NCBI GenBank assembly: GCA_024650095.1
Contig: JANKMV010000097.1
Coordinates: 1 to 7,419 of the forward strand
Origin: Bacillota bacterium
Lineage (GTDB): Bacteria; Bacillota; Dethiobacteria; Dethiobacterales; Dethiobacteraceae
Reading direction: 5' to 3'
DNA length: 7,419 nt
The notes beneath the pieces are model-generated. The model searched no databases and was not told the DNA's origin. It saw only the letters and a program-made list of their open reading frames with translations. The translations under genes and the position numbers were made by a program. Positions 1 to 5,968 of the stretch are shown here, piece by piece. Each line of letters opens with the position of its first letter. The stretch's first letter is position 1.

Positions 1-162
1 CACAACTGCATCAACTGTGCTGCCTGCTATCATTACTGCTCAGCCAAAGCCATCTAGCATGCCTGCAAAGATTACGATGGCACCAGGTAGAACCGGTAGA
101 ATTGTACCTGCTAAACCCACAAGGAAAAGAAGAATGGCCAAGATTAAAGGCAGTGTTGTCAT
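1..162 (-). pseudogene. DUF456-like small membrane protein, 5' end, interrupted by a stop (partial at window edge)
   Basis: An ATG at 162-160 has a good ribosome binding site just upstream (AGAGGGAGA, about 7 nt away), so this looks like a genuine gene start. The first 40 residues form one hydrophobic segment (LPLILAILLFLVGLAGT) followed by a proline/glycine turn (ILPVLPGAIVIFAGM). This is the typical opening of DUF456 membrane proteins, whose function is unknown and which usually run well over 100 residues. Here an in-frame TGA (42-40) ends the frame after 40 codons. Beyond it the same frame stays open to the window edge and still reads hydrophobic (AVMIAGSTVDAVV), which suggests a nonsense mutation or sequencing error more than a natural end. 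It could instead be a true 40-residue single-span protein occupying 40-162. The family call is from memory of the motif; the start and the stop are seen directly. It diverges from the phosphorylase gene. Confidence 0.45.
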
Positions 163-212
163 CGTAATCTCCCTCTACATAAAATTTTTTATACTATTTT
201 ATTCGGGAGAAT

Positions 213-241
213 TTAATAGTTTCCTGCGTTACGAGTATATT
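213..241 (+). promoter_or_regulatory. Candidate sigma-A promoter for the phosphorylase gene
   Basis: A -10-like TATATT (236-241) lies 17 nt downstream of a weak -35-like TTAATA (213-218). Transcription would start near 248 and give a leader of roughly 50 nt. The region 163-301 also has to hold the divergent promoter of the DUF456-like gene. On the minus strand TTAAAT, 17 nt and TATAAA can be read there, overlapping this -35, but that match is poorer. Confidence 0.3.
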
Positions 242-280
242 CTTTCGCTTGCTTTTACAAAATAAACAAGAAGTTCAATA

Positions 281-316
281 AAAGGATGGTGATGACCGGC
301 TTTGCCGGACGATATG
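281..316 (+). promoter_or_regulatory. Translation start region of the phosphorylase gene: split SD, start-codon hairpin, overlapping short frame
   Basis: AAAGGATGGTGAT (281-293) matches the full anti-SD consensus AAAGGAGGTGAT except for one inserted T. Two in-frame TGA codons (290 and 293) bar any earlier start. The perfect inverted repeat CCGGC-TTT-GCCGG (296-308) includes the TTG start at 302-304. A second reading is possible: ATG at 292 lies 6 nt after AAAGG and opens a 12-codon frame (stop at 328-330) that overlaps the phosphorylase start in another frame. In-frame ATG 314 is the alternative phosphorylase start but lies 20 nt from the SD. Confidence 0.4.
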
Positions 317-2011
317 CAGCAACAAACTAAATTGCCAAAAGTTGCTTATTTCTGTATGGAATATGGACTCAATTCTAGGCTGCCCATTTATGCTGGTGGG
401 TTAGGGATATTAGCTGGTGATTTCTTAAAAGCAGCGGGTGACTTAAATTTACCCATGGTGGGTATTGGCATACTATGGCGCCATGATTATACCGAGCAAT
501 TTATTGGTGAGGATGGCTGGCCCTATGATGTCTACCCTAACTATGATTACGATTTTGTTAAAGACACAGGAATAACGATCAAAGTAGATGTAGAAGGTAA
601 GGAAGTTGTCTGCAAAGTACGTTTAGTTGATCAGTATGGAAATGTACCCCTTTATTTATTGGATACTAATTTTCCTGGTAGTGAATTTGGTTGGATTACC
701 AATAAACTTTATGGCGGCGGCACACATGAACGGATTGCCCAGGAAATACTCCTAGGAATTGGTGGAATCCGCCTATTGCGGGCTTTGAATATAGATGTTG
801 ATGTATTTCACTTTAACGAAGGGCATGCCGTGTTAGCGGGTATTGAACTCATTCGTGAGAAAATGGCTGATAGTTTGTCTTTTGAAGATGCATGGCAAAT
901 GACGCGGCGACAAGTCGTTTTTACTACACATACACCCGTTGAAGCTGGCAATGAAAAACATAGCCATGAGCAATTGCAACAGATGAGTGCTTATAACAGC
1001 ATGACATATGAACAAATGTCTCGGTTAGGGGGGGATCCCTTTAATATGACCGAAGCAGCGTTACGTATCTGCACGGTGGCCAATGCCGTTTCGAACTTGC
1101 ATGGTCATACCGCTCGTGCCATGTGGCGTCATGTGGCCGACACCGGACCCATTATCTCCATTACCAATGGCGTACACCTGCCTACCTGGCAGTATCCCAA
1201 GATTCACCGAGCCTTCAAATCCGGCGATGATTTGTGGAAACCACATATGGAAGCAAAAATGGAACTGATTGATTTCGCTCGTAAACATACCGACGCAGAG
1301 TTAAATCCCAATGCTCTCATTGTGGGTTTCGCTAGAAGAGCGGCTGGGTATAAACGTTCTGATTTGATCTTCCGCAATACGGAAGTGATTGATCCACTAC
1401 TGAAAGGAGGGAAGATGCAACTAATTTTCTCGGGTAAAGCTCATCCCAATGACAACGAAGGGAAACGCATTATCCAGGATTTAGTCATGATGGATCGTAA
1501 GTATAAGGATTCAGTCGTATTTTTAGAAAACTATAATATGGAAATAGCTCGCTTATTGATTCGCGGTTGTGATGTGTGGCTGAATAACCCTATGCGCCCA
1601 TTGGAGGCGTCTGGTACTTCTGGTATGAAGGCTGCCATGAATGGCGTTTTAAACTTAAGTGTCGTGGATGGTTGGGTTGGAGAAGGTCCACAACATGGTA
1701 TTTCCGGCTGGTTACTTGATGCTCATCATAATGAAATTGACGCACAGCATCAGAATATGCACGATTTGAATGCGCTCTACAAGGTCCTCATCAATGAGGT
1801 GATTCCGACATTTTATGATAATCCAGAAAGCTGGCGTGATATGATGCGTGCCAGTATTGATATGTCTCATTTCAAATTCTCCGCCACGCGGATGGCACGG
1901 GAATATTATGAACTTATGTACCGTCGTGTAATGGATAACCAGGATGCTGTGACAGCACCGTGGATGGTTCCCATGCGTTCTCGTGGGGAGCAACATCCAT
2001 ATGCGACATAA
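302..2011 (+). CDS. glgP: Alpha-glucan (glycogen/maltodextrin) phosphorylase, short form, GT35
   Basis: Cytoplasmic PLP enzyme that splits alpha-1,4-glucans with phosphate to give glucose-1-phosphate. The 569 residues fit the short phosphorylase subfamily common in Clostridia and thermophiles, not the roughly 800-residue E. coli type. Visible landmarks are YFCMEYG and YAGGLGILAGD (16-40, the N-terminal glucan phosphorylase signature), FNEGHA with H175, THTPVEAG (209-216), the phosphate-site-type GYKR with K351/R352, and EASGTSGMK with K443 as the PLP Schiff-base lysine. There is no signal peptide. TTG 302 is chosen because the SD-like sequence ends 8 nt before it; ATG 314, four codons in, is possible but too far from that SD. 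No other glycogen gene (glgA, glgB, glgC) is in the window, and terminators directly follow. The family is secure; preference for glycogen over maltodextrin cannot be read from sequence. Confidence 0.93.
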   Translation: MPDDMQQQTKLPKVAYFCMEYGLNSRLPIYAGGLGILAGDFLKAAGDLNLPMVGIGILWRHDYTEQFIGEDGWPYDVYPNYDYDFVKDTGITIKVDVEGKEVVCKVRLVDQYGNVPLYLLDTNFPGSEFGWITNKLYGGGTHERIAQEILLGIGGIRLLRALNIDVDVFHFNEGHAVLAGIELIREKMADSLSFEDAWQMTRRQVVFTTHTPVEAGNEKHSHEQLQQMSAYNSMTYEQMSRLGGDPFNMTEAALRICTVANAVSNLHGHTARAMWRHVADTGPIISITNGVHLPTWQYPKIHRAFKSGDDLWKPHMEAKMELIDFARKHTDAELNPNALIVGFARRAAGYKRSDLIFRNTEVIDPLLKGGKMQLIFSGKAHPNDNEGKRIIQDLVMMDRKYKDSVVFLENYNMEIARLLIRGCDVWLNNPMRPLEASGTSGMKAAMNGVLNLSVVDGWVGEGPQHGISGWLLDAHHNEIDAQHQNMHDLNALYKVLINEVIPTFYDNPESWRDMMRASIDMSHFKFSATRMAREYYELMYRRVMDNQDAVTAPWMVPMRSRGEQHPYAT

Positions 2012-2018
2012 TGGAGCC

Positions 2019-2043
2019 GAGGTACTACGGTACCTCTTTTTCT
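2019..2043 (+). terminator. Rho-independent terminator of the phosphorylase gene
   Basis: Perfect 7-bp stem GAGGTAC/GTACCTC with a 4-nt loop (TACG), followed directly by TTTTTCTT. It starts 8 nt after the phosphorylase stop codon. Confidence 0.85.
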
Positions 2044-2046
2044 TGC

Positions 2047-2097
2047 ACTGGTAAGAAACAGTCACTTGTATTTAACAAGTGGCTTTTTCTTACCAGT
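2047..2097 (+). terminator. Long near-perfect hairpin with U-run, second terminator
   Basis: The outer arms ACTGGTAAGAAA (2047-2058) and TTTCTTACCAGT (2086-2097) are perfectly complementary. Inside them a further 10 pairs (including one G-U) run through CACTTGT/ACAAGTG to a 5-nt loop (ATTTA), with a single C/T mismatch between the two blocks. The inner stem is followed by TTTTT (2084-2088), so the inner half alone reads as a textbook intrinsic terminator (about 2060-2088), while the T run is also part of the outer stem. It lies in tandem with the shorter terminator just upstream. It could alternatively be a processing site or the end of a small RNA. Confidence 0.7.
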
Positions 2098-2100
2098 ACT

Positions 2101-2138
2101 GAAAAGCACGCTAAGGAAACTGAATGAGTGCGCTTTTC
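2101..2138 (+). repeat. Third stem-loop downstream of the phosphorylase gene
   Basis: GAAAAGC (2101-2107) pairs with GCTTTTC (2132-2138). After one A/C mismatch, four more pairs (CGCT/AGTG, one of them G-U) extend the stem to a 14-nt loop. The T-rich 3' arm runs on into TT, so a weak extra terminator is possible, but much of the T stretch is tied up in the stem. Confidence 0.4.
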
Positions 2139-2150
2139 TTGCACTGCAAG
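2138..2150. repeat. Palindrome CTTGCACTGCAAG (copy 2 of 3)
   Basis: Six-base arms CTTGCA/TGCAAG flank a central C. The shared core TTGCACTG occurs also at 2043-2050 (copy 1, CTTGCACTGGTAAG) and 5285-5292 (copy 3, TTTGCACTGGCAAG). All three can fold into the same 5-bp stem with a 3-4 nt loop, allowing G-U pairs. Copies 1 and 2 share 13 bases (TTTTCTTGCACTG). All three lie outside likely coding sequence. It could be a protein-binding site or a small dispersed repeat. Confidence 0.4.
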
Positions 2151-2172
2151 ACATTTTCAGACTCGTGAGAAC

Positions 2173-2200
2173 ATGTTTTATCTTTGTTTCATAGTATACT
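2173..2200 (+). promoter_or_regulatory. Weak candidate promoter for the HTH-like orphan gene
   Basis: TATACT (2195-2200) is a fair -10 box in an AT-rich stretch about 80 nt before the start codon. The best-placed -35 (ATGTTT, 2173-2178, 16 nt away) is poor, so only the -10 has real support. Confidence 0.2.
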
Positions 2201-2281
2201 AAATAAATTTTCTTTAATCTCCAGGCATAAAAGGTGCATAGTTGTTCATACTAATCCAATATATGATGAATGGGTGAGAGA

Positions 2282-2929
2282 ATGAGTGATGAGTTTTATG
2301 TGCCAGATGATGAAAAAATAACTGAGGCGGAACTTCTTTTTAATTCTACGACAAGCAAAAAGAATCTAAGTGGAGTACGGGGAAGAGCTTCCCGGACCGG
2401 GCGGAAGGGTGCTGTTAAAACTCCCGTTGATTTTCTTCGTGGTAAAGCCAAAAGAGAGTATATGAAAAACAGTGAGGTGAAAGTGTACAATATGTATGAA
2501 GAACAAGTGTTACCTTATGAAGAGTTTAAGGAGCTGCCCATTGAGAAACAAGTTGTTTTAATGACTAAATGGCGCGATGAAATCGGTACCAATAACATTA
2601 TTAAAGATATGAAAATCTCTCGTAAAAAGTTTTATAGTGAAGTACTTAAAACTCTAGGTATAGAAACAAAACCTAGAGGCAGGCGACCTAAAAAGACGGA
2701 ATCCATGGAAGACGCTCAGGTTGAGTTTGCCGAAGAAATGGTAGCGGAAATTACTCCAACCGTTACTCCCATGGTAAGCCAACAACAAGACGCATCTTTT
2801 TGTATTGTCTTTAATGGCCGGTTTGAAGGTTACACATTGAGTAATCGTTTGGCAAGGCTAGCGAGGGTATTAGACGCCGAGGGGCAGTATCAGATTAAAG
2901 TTGAAGTGAGCGAATTAAATAAAGTATAA
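2282..2929 (+). CDS. Unrecognised protein with predicted helix-turn-helix and basic linker
   Basis: I do not recognise this family. ATG 2282 is preferred over the in-frame ATG 2270 because GGGTGA sits 5 nt before it and nothing SD-like precedes 2270. The 215 residues fall into parts: an acidic N-terminus (1-20); a basic, glycine-rich stretch (26-62, with RGRASRTGRK); a compact helical segment (about 72-127) containing LPIEKQVVLMTKWR followed by a homeodomain-like HTH pattern (about 104-127, NNIIKDMKISRKKFYSEVLK); an AT-hook-like linker PRGRRPKK (131-138); an acidic linker; and a C-terminal alpha/beta-looking segment (about 171-215, starting SFCIVFNGRFEGYTL). No signal peptide or membrane segment is seen, so it is probably cytoplasmic and DNA-associated. 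DNA binding is inference from pattern alone. It stands as a single gene between terminators. Confidence 0.75.
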   Translation: MSDEFYVPDDEKITEAELLFNSTTSKKNLSGVRGRASRTGRKGAVKTPVDFLRGKAKREYMKNSEVKVYNMYEEQVLPYEEFKELPIEKQVVLMTKWRDEIGTNNIIKDMKISRKKFYSEVLKTLGIETKPRGRRPKKTESMEDAQVEFAEEMVAEITPTVTPMVSQQQDASFCIVFNGRFEGYTLSNRLARLARVLDAEGQYQIKVEVSELNKV

Positions 2930-2960
2930 AAAAGGGCGAAACATTGCGTTTCGCCCTTTT
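2930..2960. terminator. Bidirectional terminator between the HTH-like orphan gene and speD
   Basis: A perfect stem GGGCGAAAC/GTTTCGCCC with loop ATTGC is flanked by an A run on the left and TTTT on the right, so it reads as an intrinsic terminator on both strands. It begins directly after the stop of the 2282-2929 gene and lies 23 nt beyond the speD stop. It serves both convergent genes. Confidence 0.92.
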
Positions 2961-2982
2961 GGTAGCAAAAAGATTGCTATAT

Positions 2983-3789
2983 TTATACCTTGGAGATATT
3001 GCGACCGTAGAATATTTCAAGCATTTCTTTTTTAAGTCTCTGTTTTATTCTGCGTCGCTCACCGGAAGAGAGATCCTTTTTGGAAATGCCAAAGAGGTAG
3101 TTATCTAAATCAAATTCTCTAAGAATCATCTTCGTATGAAAGATGTTTTCTTGGTAAACATTGACATCAATGGCTTGATATTTTTCTTTGGTATTGCCGG
3201 GAATATAGTTTTGAATGGAGTTAATTTTATGATCAATAAAGTATTTTTTACCACTGACATCACGCGTAAAACCACGAACTCGGTAATCGATGGTGATAAT
3301 GTCGGATTCAAAGCTATGAATGAGATAATTCAAAGCTTTCAGAGGTGAGATGTGACCACAGGTGGAGACATCGATATCAGCGCGGAAAGTGCTAATGCCA
3401 TCGTCTGGGTGGCTTTCCGGGTAGGTGTGGACAGTAATATGGCTCTTATCCAAATGGCCCACAATGGATCCCGGAAGTGGACCTGGAGTTTCGTGTTCGG
3501 ACTGCTCAGTATATTCGTTCCCCTCAGAGATGAGGATGGTAACACTGGCACCTTGAGGGTCATAGTCTTGTTTTGCAATATTTAAGATGTTAGCACCAAT
3601 GATGTTGGACACATTGGTTAGAATCGATGTGAGCCTATCAGCATTATACTGCTCATCAATGTAATCAATGTAACCTTGGCGATCTTCTGCTGTTTTGGCA
3701 TAACAAATATCATACATATTAAAGCTCAGTGATTTGGTAAGATTGTTAAAACCATATAATTTTAGTTTTTTAAATGATTTAATTTCCAT
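2983..3789 (-). CDS. speD: S-adenosylmethionine decarboxylase proenzyme, E. coli type
   Basis: Cytoplasmic pyruvoyl enzyme that decarboxylates S-adenosylmethionine to the aminopropyl donor for spermidine synthesis. The 268 residues match E. coli SpeD nearly end to end as I recall it: [13 protein letters not shown] (11-23), [18 protein letters not shown], the self-cleavage site [14 protein letters not shown] with cleavage expected between K115 and S116 (S116 becoming the pyruvoyl group), the catalytic cysteine C144 in [21 protein letters not shown], and [12 protein letters not shown]. This is the long bacterial class, unlike the roughly 125-residue B. subtilis/archaeal type. The ATG has a good SD (GGGAGTG, about 5 nt away). 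It lies 44 nt downstream of the MATE gene on the same strand and also appears to have its own promoter. No spermidine synthase (speE) is in the window, so the partner enzyme must be elsewhere. Confidence 0.97.
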   Translation of the reverse strand: MEIKSFKKLKLYGFNNLTKSLSFNMYDICYAKTAEDRQGYIDYIDEQYNADRLTSILTNVSNIIGANILNIAKQDYDPQGASVTILISEGNEYTEQSEHETPGPLPGSIVGHLDKSHITVHTYPESHPDDGISTFRADIDVSTCGHISPLKALNYLIHSFESDIITIDYRVRGFTRDVSGKKYFIDHKINSIQNYIPGNTKEKYQAIDVNVYQENIFHTKMILREFDLDNYLFGISKKDLSSGERRRIKQRLKKEMLEIFYGRNISKV

Positions 3790-3832
3790 AGTACACTCCC
3801 AAAAGTTTTATATAGTATTTCTCACAACCTAT

Positions 3833-3862
3833 ATTATAACCCTAAATTAGTGCGTGCGACAA
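3833..3862 (-). promoter_or_regulatory. Candidate sigma-A promoter of speD, overlapping the MATE stop codon
   Basis: Reading the minus strand: TTGTCG (3862-3857), an 18-nt spacer, then a perfect TATAAT (3838-3833). The -10 box contains the TAA stop of the MATE gene (3836-3834). Transcription would start near 3826, giving a leader of about 36 nt before the speD ATG. Confidence 0.45.
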
Positions 3863-5204
3863 TATTTCGTACCCACTTTTTTGAGTAGAGGCGTTTCAAA
3901 CCGAAAATAATCTTAAAAATCTCCTCTAGGGAGACGAGTGCAACCACTTGATAAATGGGCAGTTTCCAAACCAACCCGCCTAAAAACGCTAGTGGAACCG
4001 CAATTGTCCAGATTCCACCTGAATCTAATAATAGGGTGAAGCGTGTATCACCGCCACTACGGAGGATGCCAACAATATTAATCAGATTGAAAACTTTGGC
4101 TGCGAGAAAAAAAGCAAAGACAATTAGAATTTTTTCTGCATCTGTTTTAATGTTATCTGGTACATTATAGCCAGATAACAGCCAGCTAGACATCGCTATA
4201 ATCCCGGTACCTACCAACAGAGCCAAGGCGGGCCCAAGTACGGCAAATTTCTTGGCGCATAAAAAAGCTTTTTCGTCTTGGCTCGCACCAATTTGTGCTC
4301 CCAGCATCACCGCGCATGCACTCGACATGCCGTGAAACAAAACAAAAGAGATATTTTGGATGGGCAAGGTCATTTGCACGGCAGCATATGCCTGCTCACC
4401 CATACGAGCATAGGCAGCGTTGCACATCATCACGCCCAGTGCCCAGAATAATTCATTTAGGATCACAGTGTAACAGGTTTGAAAAAAGCGTTTGATAAAG
4501 GCAGCAGAAAGATCAAAGAGTTCACTCCATCTTGCTGCTAATAAATGGTTAGAGCGGTAGATTAAAAATAATAGTAATACCATTTCTAGGACTCGGGCTA
4601 TCAAAGTGGCGATTGCCGCACCTTTCACTCCTAGTGCAGGAAAGCCGAAGTGGCCAGTGATGAACACGTAGTTGAGAAAAGTATTGCAAAGAAGACTAAT
4701 GCCACTAACCGTCATGGGTAGCACGGCATTTTCCACGCTTCTTGACTGGTTGCTATAGGCAAAGCTAATGGCGGTAAATACGTAACTGAAAGCTACGATC
4801 TGTAGGTATTCCTCTCCCAATTGCACAACGACCGTATTGTCCATAAATAGGCGTAGTAACTGCGCTGGGAAGAGTAGCACTACGACTGAAAAGAATAAGG
4901 CAACCACACCTCCAGTGATGATTGTGAGACCCGTTACCCTGCGAATATTGGGAATATCTTTTTGCCCCCAATATTGGGCAGTAAAAATAGCCGCTCCACT
5001 ATTGGTGCCAAACAAGAAAAGCATTAGCAAAAAAAAGATTTGATTGGCGAGTCCCACTGCGGCTAATTCTGATTGCCCTAGTTGCCCAATCATAAGGGTG
5101 TCCACCATATTTAACGAGGACGCTACGAGACTTTGCATTGCTATGGGAATAGCTAGCCGGAACATGGTGCTGTAAAACTCTCTACGATCAAGGATAAGAT
5201 TCAT
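3834..5204 (-). CDS. MATE-family multidrug/organic cation efflux transporter
   Basis: Integral membrane antiporter of the MATE family (COG0534 type), which exports cationic compounds using a Na+ or H+ gradient. The protein is 456 residues, normal for the family, with about 12 hydrophobic segments in two halves. The N-half opens with FRLAIPIAMQSLVASSLNMVDTLMIGQLG (15-43), split here only by family pattern, then GLANQIFF and GTNSGAAIFTAQYWG. The C-half includes ILNELFWALG, GEQAYAAVQM and the typical ILRSGGDTRF. I chose ATG 5204 because the MATE fold begins right after it and GGCGGG lies about 7 nt upstream. The frame continues up to 5330, but that extension is not family-like. The gene reads into speD with a 44-nt gap and no terminator, so co-transcription is likely. 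Export of polyamines or related cations is a possible role by context only; substrate cannot be told from sequence. Confidence 0.93.
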   Translation of the reverse strand: MNLILDRREFYSTMFRLAIPIAMQSLVASSLNMVDTLMIGQLGQSELAAVGLANQIFFLLMLFLFGTNSGAAIFTAQYWGQKDIPNIRRVTGLTIITGGVVALFFSVVVLLFPAQLLRLFMDNTVVVQLGEEYLQIVAFSYVFTAISFAYSNQSRSVENAVLPMTVSGISLLCNTFLNYVFITGHFGFPALGVKGAAIATLIARVLEMVLLLFLIYRSNHLLAARWSELFDLSAAFIKRFFQTCYTVILNELFWALGVMMCNAAYARMGEQAYAAVQMTLPIQNISFVLFHGMSSACAVMLGAQIGASQDEKAFLCAKKFAVLGPALALLVGTGIIAMSSWLLSGYNVPDNIKTDAEKILIVFAFFLAAKVFNLINIVGILRSGGDTRFTLLLDSGGIWTIAVPLAFLGGLVWKLPIYQVVALVSLEEIFKIIFGLKRLYSKKWVRNIVARTNLGL

Positions 5205-5493
5205 AGGAAACCCGCCTGTTCTTTTATTTATTGGCAAACGACTATACTTAATATAACAGAATTTTACGGAAAGGGAAGCCTTTTTTGCACTGGCAAGTGG
5301 CAGTGTAGTCAATATTAATAAGCACTCCATTTCTACGTGTAAAATATGTAATATGGGAGATAGTAGGAGTATCGATGTTAAAGGACTGATGAAAAGCTCA
5401 TCCTTAATATCTTAGACCGTTTTATTACGCTTGGCAAATATAAAGGATGGTTAAACCCGCCCATCCAATATCGACCGTAAAGCGGAGGTATAA
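5205..5493. promoter_or_regulatory. Divergent intergenic region between MATE and the ferritin-like gene
   Basis: These 289 nt must hold the promoters of both divergent genes, but I find no convincing sigma-A promoter for either. The best plus-strand match is TTGGCA (5231-5236), 15 nt, TATAAC (5252-5257); it has a short spacer and lies far from the gene. On the minus strand TTGACT (5313-5308) has no matching -10. Two stem-loops lie ahead of the ferritin-like gene: AAGG-(ACTG bulge)-ATGA/TCATCCTT (5381-5405, loop AAAGC) and GGATGG/CCATCC (5445-5466, 10-nt loop), the latter ending 17 nt before the SD. No run of T follows either, so they are not plain terminators. Copy 3 of the TTGCACTG palindrome is at 5285-5292. 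No tRNA or extra gene is seen. Confidence 0.4.
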
Positions 5494-5943
5494 ATGGAGA
5501 AAAACGAAATTATCAACAAACTTAACTGGTTTTATTTTCTCGAGACAAACCAGGTCAGTTTATATACGGCGCAAAGTCACCAGGTTGAAGATATTTATAT
5601 TAGAAAGACTCTACAACGGGTAGCTGCTGTAGAGCAGGGTCATGTAGATACTATTTGTGCAAAAATAAAAAAACTAGGGGGTACACCTAGTTTGATCGGT
5701 GAAACCATTGCTCCCCTTACAGGTACAACCGGAGGCTTTGTCACCGGGATAGCCGGCGTGGTCGCTTTATTACAAGCAGACATAAAGCTAGAAGAGAAGG
5801 CAATGAAAGATTATAAAGATTTTCTCCTTCGTGTTGGTGAAGACGAAGAGTTGTTTGAAATCTTGTGGGACAATTTAATTGATGAAGATTTACATACTGC
5901 TTGGTTTAGCAATAAAGTTCAAGAGCTACAGCAACAGCAATAG
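5494..5943 (+). CDS. Ferritin-like di-iron protein, COQ7/rubrerythrin-type
   Basis: A small four-helix-bundle protein (149 residues) with a full set of di-iron ligands in the order E, EXXH, E, EXXH: E17 (in YFLETNQ), E47-x-x-H50 (VEQGH), E100 or E101 (KLEEKAM), and E131-x-x-H134 (DEDLH). A glycine-rich loop (about 76-88, TGTTGGFVTGIAG) sits between helices 2 and 3. That spacing and loop recall the COQ7 (demethoxyubiquinone hydroxylase) branch of the ferritin superfamily more than rubrerythrin, and there is no C-terminal rubredoxin domain. In anaerobic Firmicutes such proteins are usually annotated only as ferritin-like; a role in oxidative stress or iron handling is plausible but unproven. 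The start is clear: GGAGGT lies 4 nt before the ATG. It is a single gene, divergent from MATE and convergent with aprX. Confidence 0.85.
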   Translation: MEKNEIINKLNWFYFLETNQVSLYTAQSHQVEDIYIRKTLQRVAAVEQGHVDTICAKIKKLGGTPSLIGETIAPLTGTTGGFVTGIAGVVALLQADIKLEEKAMKDYKDFLLRVGEDEELFEILWDNLIDEDLHTAWFSNKVQELQQQQ

Positions 5944-5968
5944 CATACGTATACTGTTATATTACTAT

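Noticed and set aside
17..265. Plus-strand open frame of 82 codons
   Set aside because: It lies opposite the DUF456-like gene start, has no SD, and its proline/arginine-rich sequence looks like antisense translation.
1712..2065. Minus-strand frame of 117 codons opposite the phosphorylase end
   Set aside because: Antisense to a conserved coding region and running through the terminator; cysteine/histidine-rich random-looking sequence.
2270..2281. ATG 2270 as the start of the HTH-like orphan gene
   Set aside because: No SD precedes it, whereas ATG 2282 has GGGTGA at proper spacing.
3136..3585. Plus-strand open frames opposite speD
   Set aside because: They are antisense shadows of a highly conserved speD, without SD or recognisable domains.
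5205..5330. 42-residue N-terminal extension of the MATE protein (ATG at 5330)
   Set aside because: The extension is not MATE-like, and ATG 5204 has an SD-like GGCGGG and sits right before the family's usual first helix.
5381..5466. Known riboswitch ahead of the ferritin-like gene
   Set aside because: The stem-loops do not show a conserved core I can match to any riboswitch class, and there is no expression platform with a T run.
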